A DNA stretch of 64,000 bases, taken from NCBI RefSeq assembly GCF_036402745.1, contig NZ_DASWSJ010000244.1:1-64000 (forward strand). The letters run 5' to 3'. Each line of letters begins with the position of its first letter. The first letter of the stretch is position 1. This document shows positions 27,331-36,213 of this stretch, piece by piece. The DNA is from Actinophytocola sp036402745. Lineage in GTDB: Bacteria; Actinomycetota; Actinomycetes; Mycobacteriales; Pseudonocardiaceae. A program made the translations under genes and the position numbers. The notes beneath the pieces are model-generated. The model saw only the letters and a list, made by a program, of their open reading frames with translations. It was not told where the DNA came from and did no database searches.

Positions 27331-30300
27331 CTATCGGGCCGGGTCGGTCTCCAGTGCCCGGCAGAAGTCCTCGACGGACTGGTTGACATACAGGGTGCGC
27401 ATGCTGACGTCGCGGCTCAGCAGCGTCGACAGGCGGGTCGCCAGGCTCATCATGCGGATCGAGTTCCCGCCCAGCGCGAAGAAGTTGTCCCGCACGGTGA
27501 GCCTGTCGACCTCGAGGATCTCCGCCCACACGTCCGCGACCTTGCGTTCCAGCTCGGAGCCCGCCGGCTCCGAGCCGTCCGGGCCGTCCGGGGCGAACGC
27601 CGGTACGACGAGCGAGCGGCGCTCGACCTTGCCGCTGGCCGTCATCGGGAGCTCCGCGACGGACACGAACAGCGAGGGAACCATGAACTCCGGCAGCCGG
27701 CCGCGGGCGAACCTGCGCAAGAAGGTCCGGTCCGGCCGCCGGCCGGACTCGGGCACGACGAAGCACACCAGCCGGACGTCGCCGGGCCCGAAGGACCGGC
27801 CGACCACGGCACACGTCGCCACCCCCGGGCACTGCGCGACGACGTCCTCGACCTCGGCGGGCTCGACCCGCATGCCACGCACCTTGACCTGGTCGTCGAG
27901 CCGGCCCAGGTACTCGAGCACGCCGTCGGGCCGCCAGCGGCACCGATCCCCCGTCCGGTACAACCGCCCGGGACCGTACGGGTTCGGGACGAACCGGTCC
28001 GCGGTCATGCCCGGCCGCCCGGCGTAGCCCCTGGCCAGGCCCGCACCGCCGACGAACAGCTCGCCGTCCACACCGACCGGCACCGGCCTCAGCGCCGCGT
28101 CGAGCACGTACCCGCCGGCGTTCGCGATCGGCCGTCCGATCGGCACACTCGCCGAGTCGTCTGCCGCCAGGCATTCCCAGGCGGTGACGTCGGCGGCGAG
28201 TTCGGAGGAGCCGTAGAGGTTCAGCAGCAGGGTGTCCGGCAGCACGGCGCGGATCCGGCGGGCCAGCTCGGCGTCGAGTGCCTCCCCGCTGCTGACCACG
28301 ATCCGCAGTCGGACCAGCCGGCGCGCCACGTCCGGCCGGCCGGTCAGCAGCCACAGCATGGACGGCACCAGTGTGCACCTGCTGACGTCACCCCGGGCCA
28401 GCGCGGACACGAACCGGTCCGGGTCGCGGACCTCCTCATCGGCGAGCACCAGCGTGGGCACGCCCTGGAGCAGCCCGCCCAACGTCTCCCAGACGGAGTC
28501 GCCGAAGCACAGCGACGCCTTCTGGCACACCAGGTCGCCGTCGGTGAACGGATACTCCTGCCACATCCAGCGCAGCCGATTCAGCGTGGCCGAGTGCGTG
28601 CCCATGACGGCCTTCGGGACACCGCTCGAGCCCGACGTGTAGATGAGGTAGGCCACCCGCGACAGCGGCACCTCCGGCAGGCGCGGCGCGCGGCCGTGCC
28701 GGCTCCCCTCCCCCACCAGCACCACCTCGACCCCCTCGCCTGGCAGGTGGTCGAGCTGCTCCCGCTCGGTCAGCAGGATGCGTGCGCCGCTGTCGGACAT
28801 CATGTAGCGCAGGCGATCCATCGGGTAGCCCGGGTCCAGCGCGAGGTACGTCGCGTGGCAGCGGAGGACCGCCAGGACCGCGACGAAGAACTCCGGCGAG
28901 CGGGGCAGGCCGATCGCGACGGGCTCCTCGAACGACACCCCGCGCCGGGTCAGCTCCGCGGCGAGGGCGGCGCTGCGCTCCTCGAGCCAGCGGTAGGTCC
29001 ACTGGCCACCGGCGGTCACGATCGCGACGCGGTCCGGGAAACGGGCGGCCTGGGCCAGGAACAGCTCGTCGAGGCTCGGCCCCGGGAGCGGCCGCGCGGT
29101 GGCGTTCCACTCGTGCAGCATCCGCTGCTCGTCCTCATCGGACAGTACGGCCAGCTCGCCCGGGTGCTTGCCGGGATGCGCCAGCCAGTCCGCCAGGAGC
29201 ACCTGCCACTGGCGGGCGATCCGCTCGACGGTAGCGGCGTCGAACAGCTCCTCGTTGTACTCCAGGAACCCCGACAGCGTGCCCCCACCGTCCACGACGG
29301 ACACCGCGAGGTCGAGCTGGCCACTGAGGCCGGGAAGGTCCACCGGCTCGCTGCGCACGCCGTCGAGCCGGAGCGCGAAGGCCGCCGAGTCACGCACGGA
29401 CAGCATGACCTGGGCGAGCGGCTGGCCCGACAGGCGTTGCGGTGACACGACCTCCACGATCCGCTCGAACGGCATGCCGCCGGTCACACAGCCTCTCCGG
29501 TGCGCCTCGGCGACGCGGGCCAGCAGCCGGTCGAGGTCGGGCTCGTCGCCGAGGTGGACGCGGATCGGCACCAGGTCGGCGAAGCACCCGAGCACGCCAG
29601 GCGTTGCCGGGCGGCTCACCGGCACGCCGACGATCACGTCGGCCATCGCGGTGTAGCGATGCAGCAGGGTGGCGAACGAGGCGAGCAGTGACACGACGAC
29701 CCCGCCCGTGCCGCCACGGGCCCGGACCGCGCGGGTCGTGTCCTCGTCGAGGGCGAACGGCACGGCGCGGCCGCGGAACGCCGACGCGCGGTCCCGGGGC
29801 CGGTCGGTGGGCAGATCGAGCACGTGTGGCACGTCGCCGAGCTGCTCTCGCCAGTACGCCGCGTCGTCGTCGGCCCGGGGCGGTGCGTGGGTCACGGGGG
29901 GCCGTTCGGGACGGCGGCCCGCGTAGCTCGCGCTCAGCTCGGCCGCGAGCAGCCCGAGGCAGGCGTCGTCGACGGCGATGCGGTGCAGCGTGACCGCGAG
30001 CAGACTCTCGGTCTCCGACAGGCGGCACAGCGTCACGCGGACGGGGACCTCGCGCTCGAGGTCGAACGGGCCTCGATTGCGCTCGACGACCGTGCGCCAC
30101 GCCGCGTCCAGCCGGTCGGCCGCCGGCACGTCGGCGAGGTCGACCATGTCGAGAACAGACGCCTCGGCGAGGATCTCGGGGACCGGACCGGCACCATCGG
30201 ACCGGTAGACCGTGCGCAGCACCGGGTGCCGGGCGAGCACGTCGGCGCAGGCGTCCCGCAGGCGGTCGACGTCGAGCGGGCCGGTGAGGAGGTTGGCCAC

Positions 30301-30390
30301 GCAGCGGTGGGTCGCCCCGGGGGCGCCGCCGATCTGCTCCTGGAGCCAGATCCTGCGCTGCGCCGGGGAGAGCACGGTTCGCTCGGTCAT
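27331..30390 (-). CDS. NRPS C-A-T with beta-alanine-like A domain
   Basis: An NRPS of 1,019 residues. The C domain (about 5-430) has HRIAVDD at 136-142 instead of HHxxxDG, so the catalytic histidine is lost. The A domain has YTSGSSGVPKA near 585 and SGKVER near 918. Its A4 region reads FGDSVWE, so the usual Asp235 has moved one place to 236, and A5 reads YGSSE. The eye-read pocket GDWTVSLADK agrees with the published beta-alanine code (VDWVISLADK) at seven positions, so a beta-amino acid is the best guess. The carrier has GGNSIRM near 975, then about 40 residues and no release domain. The start overlaps the ABC half-transporter stop by 4 bases, and a terminator follows the gene. Confidence 0.9.
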   Translation of the reverse strand: MTERTVLSPAQRRIWLQEQIGGAPGATHRCVANLLTGPLDVDRLRDACADVLARHPVLRTVYRSDGAGPVPEILAEASVLDMVDLADVPAADRLDAAWRTVVERNRGPFDLEREVPVRVTLCRLSETESLLAVTLHRIAVDDACLGLLAAELSASYAGRRPERPPVTHAPPRADDDAAYWREQLGDVPHVLDLPTDRPRDRASAFRGRAVPFALDEDTTRAVRARGGTGGVVVSLLASFATLLHRYTAMADVIVGVPVSRPATPGVLGCFADLVPIRVHLGDEPDLDRLLARVAEAHRRGCVTGGMPFERIVEVVSPQRLSGQPLAQVMLSVRDSAAFALRLDGVRSEPVDLPGLSGQLDLAVSVVDGGGTLSGFLEYNEELFDAATVERIARQWQVLLADWLAHPGKHPGELAVLSDEDEQRMLHEWNATARPLPGPSLDELFLAQAARFPDRVAIVTAGGQWTYRWLEERSAALAAELTRRGVSFEEPVAIGLPRSPEFFVAVLAVLRCHATYLALDPGYPMDRLRYMMSDSGARILLTEREQLDHLPGEGVEVVLVGEGSRHGRAPRLPEVPLSRVAYLIYTSGSSGVPKAVMGTHSATLNRLRWMWQEYPFTDGDLVCQKASLCFGDSVWETLGGLLQGVPTLVLADEEVRDPDRFVSALARGDVSRCTLVPSMLWLLTGRPDVARRLVRLRIVVSSGEALDAELARRIRAVLPDTLLLNLYGSSELAADVTAWECLAADDSASVPIGRPIANAGGYVLDAALRPVPVGVDGELFVGGAGLARGYAGRPGMTADRFVPNPYGPGRLYRTGDRCRWRPDGVLEYLGRLDDQVKVRGMRVEPAEVEDVVAQCPGVATCAVVGRSFGPGDVRLVCFVVPESGRRPDRTFLRRFARGRLPEFMVPSLFVSVAELPMTASGKVERRSLVVPAFAPDGPDGSEPAGSELERKVADVWAEILEVDRLTVRDNFFALGGNSIRMMSLATRLSTLLSRDVSMRTLYVNQSVEDFCRALETDPAR

Positions 30391-32192
30391 CGCGTACCGT
30401 CCGATCGGGAGCCGTTGTGGGCGTCGACGGCCAGCAGCTCACGCATCTCCGCGCAGGAGTCGAGCAGCTCGGGCAGCGTTCCGGTGCCGGCGACCGCACC
30501 GTCCTTGAGCACCACGATGGTGTCCGCTCGGGCCAGCGCCATGCGCCGGTGCGAGACGACGAGACAGGTCGCCTCCAGTCCGAGGATGCGGTCCCACAGC
30601 TGGGACTCCGTCTCCACGTCCAATGCGCTCGACAGGTCGTCGAAGACCATCAGGTGGGCGTGGCGGACGAGCATCCGGGCCGCGGCGGTCCGGAGGACCT
30701 GGCCGCCGGAGAGCCGGCGACCACGCACGCCGATCTCGGTGTCGAGTCCGTCGGGCATCGCGGCGAGGTCGTGGTCGAGCACGGCGGTCCGCACGGCCGC
30801 GCCGATCTTCTCGCCGGCACCGAGGCCGAGCAGGATGTTCTCCCGCACCGTGCCGGACAGCAGCGTCGGGCTCTGGGGCGTGTAGGCGACGCTCGGGGGC
30901 ACCATGAACGTGTCGGGCGCGGTGATCTCGTTGCCGTTCCAGCAGATGACGCCGGACTCCGCCGGCACCAGGCCGAGCACCGCACGCAGCAGCGTCGTCT
31001 TGCCGGCGCCGACCCGGCCGGTCACGACGGTCAGGCTCCCGCGCCGCAGCCGCAGGTCGACGTCGTGGATCCCGCGGCCGGAGTCGGGGTGGCGCACGGT
31101 GAGGCCGCGGACGTGCAGCTCCTCCAACCGGTCACCGTCGACATCGCCGGGGGGCCACTCGTCCTTCGCCGGCGCGCCGCTCAGGTGCAGCGGGTGGTGC
31201 GCCACCAGGTCGTCGCGCGGCGCGCCCTGCATCAGGCCAGCCGCGCGCCGGAACGCCACGTTGGCCTGGCGGCGGGTGCGGGCGAGGTAGCCGACGAACC
31301 CGGTGTATCCGCTGACCTGCATGAGATAGGTCGAGAACAGGACGAAGTCGCCGACGGTGAACGCGCCGGTCCGCATGGACGACGCGGCGGCCAGCAGGGT
31401 GAGCCCGGTGCCGAGGCTCGCCATGTTCTCGAACACCGCGTCCAGCCAGGCGCTGTTCAGCTCGTCGCGCAGGACCGCCCGCTTGCGGGCCTCGCCCTGC
31501 TTGCGCAGCCGCGCGACGACCGAGGCCTCCTTGCCGGCCGCCTGGATGGCCCGGACCCCGGACACGAGGTCGCCGATGGTTCCCGTGACGTCCGCCGTGG
31601 CGGTGCGGCTGTGCTCCCGGAACCGCTCGACCCGGCTGCGCACGAGGTGGGCGAGCAGGACCACGCCGACGAGCGGCGCGACCACGAACAAGGTGATGCG
31701 GGCGTTGGTGGCGAGCAGGATCGCGATCCCGGCGCCCGCGAACACGACCGCCGAGATCATGTCGTAGGCCCAGTCGCCGGTCTTGGCGATGGCGTCCGCG
31801 TCGTCGCGCAGGGTGGAGATGTTGCGGTCGACCCCGCCCGGCACGGACCGCGCGCCCGGCAGGTCGAAGATGCGGGCCAGGATGTTGCGCTGCACGAGGC
31901 CGCGGGCCGCGAAGTGCCATCGGGTCCCGGCGAGCGTCGCGGCGAACACGACCCCCATCCGGGCGAGTCCGGCCGCAGCCACGAGGGCCACGATCGCGCC
32001 GAGGGTGAGGCCGGCCTGGTGACCGGCCAGCAGGTCGAAGAACATCTTGCCGAACAGGCCCGGCAGCAACGGCCAGACGTGGAACAGCAGCCAGCCCAGC
32101 CCGCCGAGGGCGAACCACTGCGGGTGGAACGCGGCGAGCCGGGACACCGGCCACCGCGGCAGGATCCGGCGTGGATCGGACAAGATGCTCAT
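30387..32192 (-). CDS. ABC exporter half-protein (degenerate Walker B)
   Basis: A 601-residue membrane exporter half. It has a type IV transmembrane domain (about 20-310, six helices) and a nucleotide-binding domain with Walker A GRVGAGKTTLL, canonical signature LSGGQ and H-loop VVSHRR. Walker B ends MVFDDLSSALD, so the catalytic glutamate is an aspartate. Together with the partner at 32337 this is the hallmark of heterodimeric exporters with one weak ATP site. Product export is the likely role. The ATG at 32192 and its GAGGGA ribosome-binding site both lie inside the first copy of a 74-bp tandem repeat. The frame continues upstream through the repeat, but only that ATG gives a normal N-terminus. 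Confidence 0.88.
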   Translation of the reverse strand: MSILSDPRRILPRWPVSRLAAFHPQWFALGGLGWLLFHVWPLLPGLFGKMFFDLLAGHQAGLTLGAIVALVAAAGLARMGVVFAATLAGTRWHFAARGLVQRNILARIFDLPGARSVPGGVDRNISTLRDDADAIAKTGDWAYDMISAVVFAGAGIAILLATNARITLFVVAPLVGVVLLAHLVRSRVERFREHSRTATADVTGTIGDLVSGVRAIQAAGKEASVVARLRKQGEARKRAVLRDELNSAWLDAVFENMASLGTGLTLLAAASSMRTGAFTVGDFVLFSTYLMQVSGYTGFVGYLARTRRQANVAFRRAAGLMQGAPRDDLVAHHPLHLSGAPAKDEWPPGDVDGDRLEELHVRGLTVRHPDSGRGIHDVDLRLRRGSLTVVTGRVGAGKTTLLRAVLGLVPAESGVICWNGNEITAPDTFMVPPSVAYTPQSPTLLSGTVRENILLGLGAGEKIGAAVRTAVLDHDLAAMPDGLDTEIGVRGRRLSGGQVLRTAAARMLVRHAHLMVFDDLSSALDVETESQLWDRILGLEATCLVVSHRRMALARADTIVVLKDGAVAGTGTLPELLDSCAEMRELLAVDAHNGSRSDGTR

Positions 32193-32338
32193 GACCGTCC
32201 CTCGCAGGCTCGGTACGGCCGCTCGCGGTCGCCCTGTGACATCGACTCGCTCGCACGCTCGCTCATAACCGTCCCTCACAGGCTCGGCACAGCCGCTCGC
32301 GGTCGCCCCGTGACATCGACTCGCTCGCACGCTCGCTC
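32191..32338. repeat. 74-bp tandem repeat, member of an interspersed family
   Basis: Two adjacent 74-bp copies (32191-32264 and 32265-32338) differ at only a few positions and fill the gap between the two ABC half-transporter genes. On the minus strand each begins GAGCGAGCGTGCGAGCGA, contains GGGCGACCGCGAGCGGC and ends GAGGGACGGT followed by CAT or TAT. The same units recur in opposite orientation at 58560-58680. The copy next to the downstream gene supplies its Shine-Dalgarno and start codon. Confidence 0.85.
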
Positions 32339-34097
32339 ATAACCGCGCGTCCCCCACCCGGTGCAGCATGGCGAACCGGGAGTCGCCGTCGGAGAGCAGG
32401 CTCGCCGCCGTGTCGTGCTCGACGACCCGGCCGTCCTCGATCATCAGCACGTCGTCCGCCCGCCACATGGTCTCCAGCCGGTGCGCGATGATGATCGCCG
32501 TCCGGTTGCCGAGCAGGCCGTCCATCGCTCGGTCCATCAGCTGCTCGGTGGCGCCGTCGAGCCGGCTGGACGCCTCGTCCAGGATCACCAGGCCGGGGTC
32601 CTTGAGGAACACGCGCGCGAACGCCACCAGCTGTGCCTCGCCCGCGGACAGCGAGCCCGCCGAGATCGTCGTGTCCAGGCCGTCGGGCAGGCCGTCGAGC
32701 CACTCCGCGCGGCCGAGCACCGCCAGCACCTCGGTCAGCCGCCGGTCGGGCACGGTCTCGTCGAAGAACGTCAGGTTGTCCCGCACACTCGCGTCGAAGA
32801 TGTGCACGTCCTGGGTGACCAGCCCGATGTTCTCGCGCAGCGAGGCCAGCCGGGCGTCCCGGAGGTCGACCTCGCCCACCCGGACCGTGCCGGCCTGCGG
32901 GTCGTAGAGCCGGAACAGCAGGTGCGCGATCGTGCTCTTACCGGCACCGGTGCGGCCGACCAGCGCCAGCACCCGGCCGGCGGGCAGCTCGAAGCTCACG
33001 TCGCGCAGCGCGGTCGCCCGCGCGTCCGGGTCCGCGCCGGCCGGGCGGGACCCGGGGTAGCGGAAGTTCACGTGGTCGAACCGGACCGACAGCGGCCGGC
33101 CCTCCGGGATCTCGGTCGTGCCGGAGGCCAGCTCGGACCGGACGGCGAGCAGCTCCCGCACGCGGATCACCGCGGCCGTCGCCTGCTGCAGGTAGGCCAG
33201 CTGCTCCTTGATCGCCTCCATCGGCGCCATCAGCATCATGGCGTAGGCGACGATCAGGTAGACGCCGCTGATGTCCAGCCGGTTCGCGTAGAACAGCCCG
33301 CTGCCGAACAGGTAGGCGAGCACGGTGATGCCGGTGACCAACGCGATGGAGACCAGCCACACCAGGTTCACCCAGGCCGTGGCCCGCAGCTTCACCGGCA
33401 GCCAGGCCCGCAGCCGCTGCAGGAACCGTGCCATCGCGTACCGCTCCGCGCCCAAGGACCGCAGATCCTCCCGCGCGTGCAGGGTCTCGCTCAGGTAGCC
33501 GTAGAAGAGCGCACCCTCCTGCCGGTCGTCCTTCCACTGTGGAACGCCAAGGCTGCCGACGTAGAGCAGGGCGCCGACGCCGGCCAGCGCGAGGACGCCG
33601 AAGATGAGCCCGACCCACGGGTCGATCGTCGTCAGCATCACCAGGATTCCGGCCAGCAGCAGGATGTTGCCGAGCAGGAGCGCGACGAACCGGGAGAAGA
33701 AGTCGTTGATCTCGTTGACATCCCCGTCGATGCGCTCGATGAGCTCGCCCGACGAGCGTGACTCGTGGAAGCTCAGGTCCATGCCGAGGACGTGGGCCAA
33801 CAGGTCACCGCGCAGCTGGTTGGTGGCTGTCCAGCCCACCCGCTCGCTCCAGTAGGTGGCCAGCGCCTTCATCGCCTGCTGCGCAGAGGTGACGACGAGG
33901 AAGAAGACCGCGACCCCCACGAGCGAGGACACCGTGGCGCCGGACTGGACCATCCGGATGAAGGTGCTGGCGACCACGGGCCCGGCGAGCGCAAGAGCGA
34001 TGCCGCACAACAGGAACACGCCCGTGAGCGCGGCGGCCCCGCGTTGCGGGCCCAGGTATTTCCTGAGCAGGCTGGCATGTCCCGCTTTCGACGGCAC
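32337..34097 (-). CDS. ABC exporter half-protein (altered signature motif)
   Basis: A 586-residue half-transporter with six membrane helices (about 20-310) and a nucleotide-binding domain. Walker A is GRTGAGKST, Walker B is LVILDEASSRLD with the catalytic glutamate present, and the H-loop is IIAHRL. The signature motif is LSAGEAQ rather than LSGGQ, complementary to the defect in the partner at 30387. The start is GTG at 34097, just downstream of GAGGGAG. It heads the transcript continuing into the partner transporter and the beta-alanine-type C-A-T gene. It is divergent from the C-T gene across 202 bases that must hold both promoters. Confidence 0.88.
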   Translation of the reverse strand: MPSKAGHASLLRKYLGPQRGAAALTGVFLLCGIALALAGPVVASTFIRMVQSGATVSSLVGVAVFFLVVTSAQQAMKALATYWSERVGWTATNQLRGDLLAHVLGMDLSFHESRSSGELIERIDGDVNEINDFFSRFVALLLGNILLLAGILVMLTTIDPWVGLIFGVLALAGVGALLYVGSLGVPQWKDDRQEGALFYGYLSETLHAREDLRSLGAERYAMARFLQRLRAWLPVKLRATAWVNLVWLVSIALVTGITVLAYLFGSGLFYANRLDISGVYLIVAYAMMLMAPMEAIKEQLAYLQQATAAVIRVRELLAVRSELASGTTEIPEGRPLSVRFDHVNFRYPGSRPAGADPDARATALRDVSFELPAGRVLALVGRTGAGKSTIAHLLFRLYDPQAGTVRVGEVDLRDARLASLRENIGLVTQDVHIFDASVRDNLTFFDETVPDRRLTEVLAVLGRAEWLDGLPDGLDTTISAGSLSAGEAQLVAFARVFLKDPGLVILDEASSRLDGATEQLMDRAMDGLLGNRTAIIIAHRLETMWRADDVLMIEDGRVVEHDTAASLLSDGDSRFAMLHRVGDARL

Positions 34098-34299
34098 GGC
34101 ACTCCCTCGTTGTCAAGTGACGTTGGCCGGTCCCCGGCTCGCTTCTCCCTGCCGCACAACGGGTTCAGGTTCACGAGCCGATGTCCGCGAAGGGTATGGC
34201 GCTCGTGGACCGCGCGCAACCACGCCGGTTTCCGCAACGGCCGTTCATGGGCATCATTCGACCCGGAGACAGTATTTCGACGACACCGTGGGAGAAGTC

Positions 34300-36210
34300 G
34301 TGATCGACGAGCAGACCGGCCCGCCCGACTTCACCGCGGCGCTGCCGGCGTCGTTCGGGCAGCAACGGCTGTGGTTCCTCAGCAACGCCGACCCGCACGC
34401 CCACCTCGCGTACCACATGCTCGGCGGTGTGCGGGTGCACGGCCGCCTCGACCTGGACCGGCTCGAGGAGGCCATCGGCGCGGTCGTCCAACGACACGAG
34501 GTACTCCGCACGACGTTCCGCCACCACGCCGGCGAGCTCTGGCAGGTCGCCCATCCCCGGCTTTCCTTCTCCCTCACCAGGGCGGACCACCGTGACGCCG
34601 CCGCGGCGACCGTCGACGAGGCGATCGCGGCGGAGGCCGGGCGGCCGTTCGACCTGGCGGCCGGACCGCTGATCCGCGCCACCGCCATCACCTCAGGCCC
34701 CGAGCTGCACACGCTGATCCTGGCGCTGCACCACGCCATCTGCGACGGATGGTCGCTGGCGATCCTGCTCGGTGAGATCACCGCGCACTACCGCGCCTTG
34801 TCCGCCGGCCAGCTGAGCGACCTGCCGCCGCTGCCGATCCAGTACGCGGACTATGCCGTCTGGCAACGGAACCGGCTCACGTCGGGCGCGCTCGACGGAC
34901 AGATCTCCTACTGGCGCACGCAACTCGCGGACCTGCCGGCCCTGCCGCTGCCGGCCGGGAACCACGCGGCATCGTCGTTCGCCGGGGGCCGGCTGCACCG
35001 CCGCCTCGGCCCCGCCCTCACCGCCGACCTCACCGCGCTCGTCCGCGCCGAGGGCACCACGCCGCACGCCGGGCTCATCGCCGCGGTGACGACGCTGCTG
35101 CGTGGCCTCACCGGTGTGGCGGACGTGCCCGTCGGGACCGCGGTGGCGGGCCGGCACCACGTCGACGTCGAGCGGCTCGTCGGGTTCTTCGTCAACACGC
35201 TCGTGATCCGCACCGACCACACGGGCGACCCCACGTTCCGCCAGCTCCTCGGCCGGGTCGGCGACACGTGTCTCGACGCGTACGCGAACCAGGACGTGCC
35301 CTTCGAGCGGCTCGTGGCCGAGCTCCGCCCCCGGCGGTCGCCGTCGGGCAACCCGTTCTTCCACGTGATGGTGACCCTGCAGAACCAGCCCGCGGCAGTC
35401 CTCGACCTGCCGGGACTCCGGTTCGAGGCACTGCCGCCCATGGCGCGGTTCTCCCCATTCCCGCTGGACTTCGTGTTCCGCGAGACCGGTGTGGACGGCC
35501 TGAGCTGCGACCTCGACTACCACACCGCGACGTTCGCGCCCGAGCTCGTCGAGCGCATGTGGGAGGTGTTCGCGACCCTGCTGGCGGCCGCGGTCGCGAA
35601 CCCGGACCAGCCGCTGACCGAGCTCCTGCCCGACCTCCTCCTCGCCGACCAGATCGCGGCCGCCGAGCCCGCCCCCTCGCCGGTCCGGCTCCCGGCCGCG
35701 GCCGCTCTCCGCGAGCATCCCCTCGTCGACGACGCGGTCGTCGTGCTGCGCGAGGACGTGCTCACGGCCTACGTCACCGGAACCGCCCGTCCCGACGAGC
35801 TGCTGGCCCATCTGGCGGAGCGCCTGCCCGGTGCTGACCTGCCAGTGGTGGTGGAGCTCGACGTCCTGCCGCGCACCGCGACCGGCGACGTCGACCTCGA
35901 CGCGCTGCCGGCGCCGTACGCCGAGCCCCGCACGGAGCTGGAGTCCACGATCGCCGGCCAGTGGCGGGAGCTTCTGCGGACGGCGGAGCCGATCGGGATC
36001 CACGACGACTTCTTCGACCTCGGCGGCCATTCGCTGCTCGCGGTCCGGGCGATGGCCGAGCTCGGCGACACGCTGGGGGTCGAGCTCCCGGTCAACCTCA
36101 TCCTGGAGAGCCCCACGATCGCGCGCCTGTCCGTCCACTTGGGAACCGTCGAGTACCGGCCGGCCGCGGAGATCAAGCGGCTGCCCCGGGTGCTCGGCGG
36201 CACGCGCTGA
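34300..36210 (+). CDS. NRPS C-(A stump)-T protein
   Basis: An NRPS of 636 residues, the only one on the plus strand. The C domain (about 8-440) is fully canonical, with HHAICDGW near 145. The large A core is absent. Residues about 470-540 instead look like the C-terminal A subdomain alone: EHPLVDDAVVV, then a VPA-like stretch, then TATGDVDLDALP where TATGKVDRxALP is expected. The A10 lysine is lost and the stump cannot adenylate. The carrier has LGGHSLLAV with serine near 575. It must be charged by an A domain in trans; the carrier-less C-A protein encoded 3 bases away on the other strand is the obvious candidate. The GTG at 34300 has GGAG 7 bases upstream. Confidence 0.85.
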   Translation: MIDEQTGPPDFTAALPASFGQQRLWFLSNADPHAHLAYHMLGGVRVHGRLDLDRLEEAIGAVVQRHEVLRTTFRHHAGELWQVAHPRLSFSLTRADHRDAAAATVDEAIAAEAGRPFDLAAGPLIRATAITSGPELHTLILALHHAICDGWSLAILLGEITAHYRALSAGQLSDLPPLPIQYADYAVWQRNRLTSGALDGQISYWRTQLADLPALPLPAGNHAASSFAGGRLHRRLGPALTADLTALVRAEGTTPHAGLIAAVTTLLRGLTGVADVPVGTAVAGRHHVDVERLVGFFVNTLVIRTDHTGDPTFRQLLGRVGDTCLDAYANQDVPFERLVAELRPRRSPSGNPFFHVMVTLQNQPAAVLDLPGLRFEALPPMARFSPFPLDFVFRETGVDGLSCDLDYHTATFAPELVERMWEVFATLLAAAVANPDQPLTELLPDLLLADQIAAAEPAPSPVRLPAAAALREHPLVDDAVVVLREDVLTAYVTGTARPDELLAHLAERLPGADLPVVVELDVLPRTATGDVDLDALPAPYAEPRTELESTIAGQWRELLRTAEPIGIHDDFFDLGGHSLLAVRAMAELGDTLGVELPVNLILESPTIARLSVHLGTVEYRPAAEIKRLPRVLGGTR

Positions 36211-36213
36211 GGC

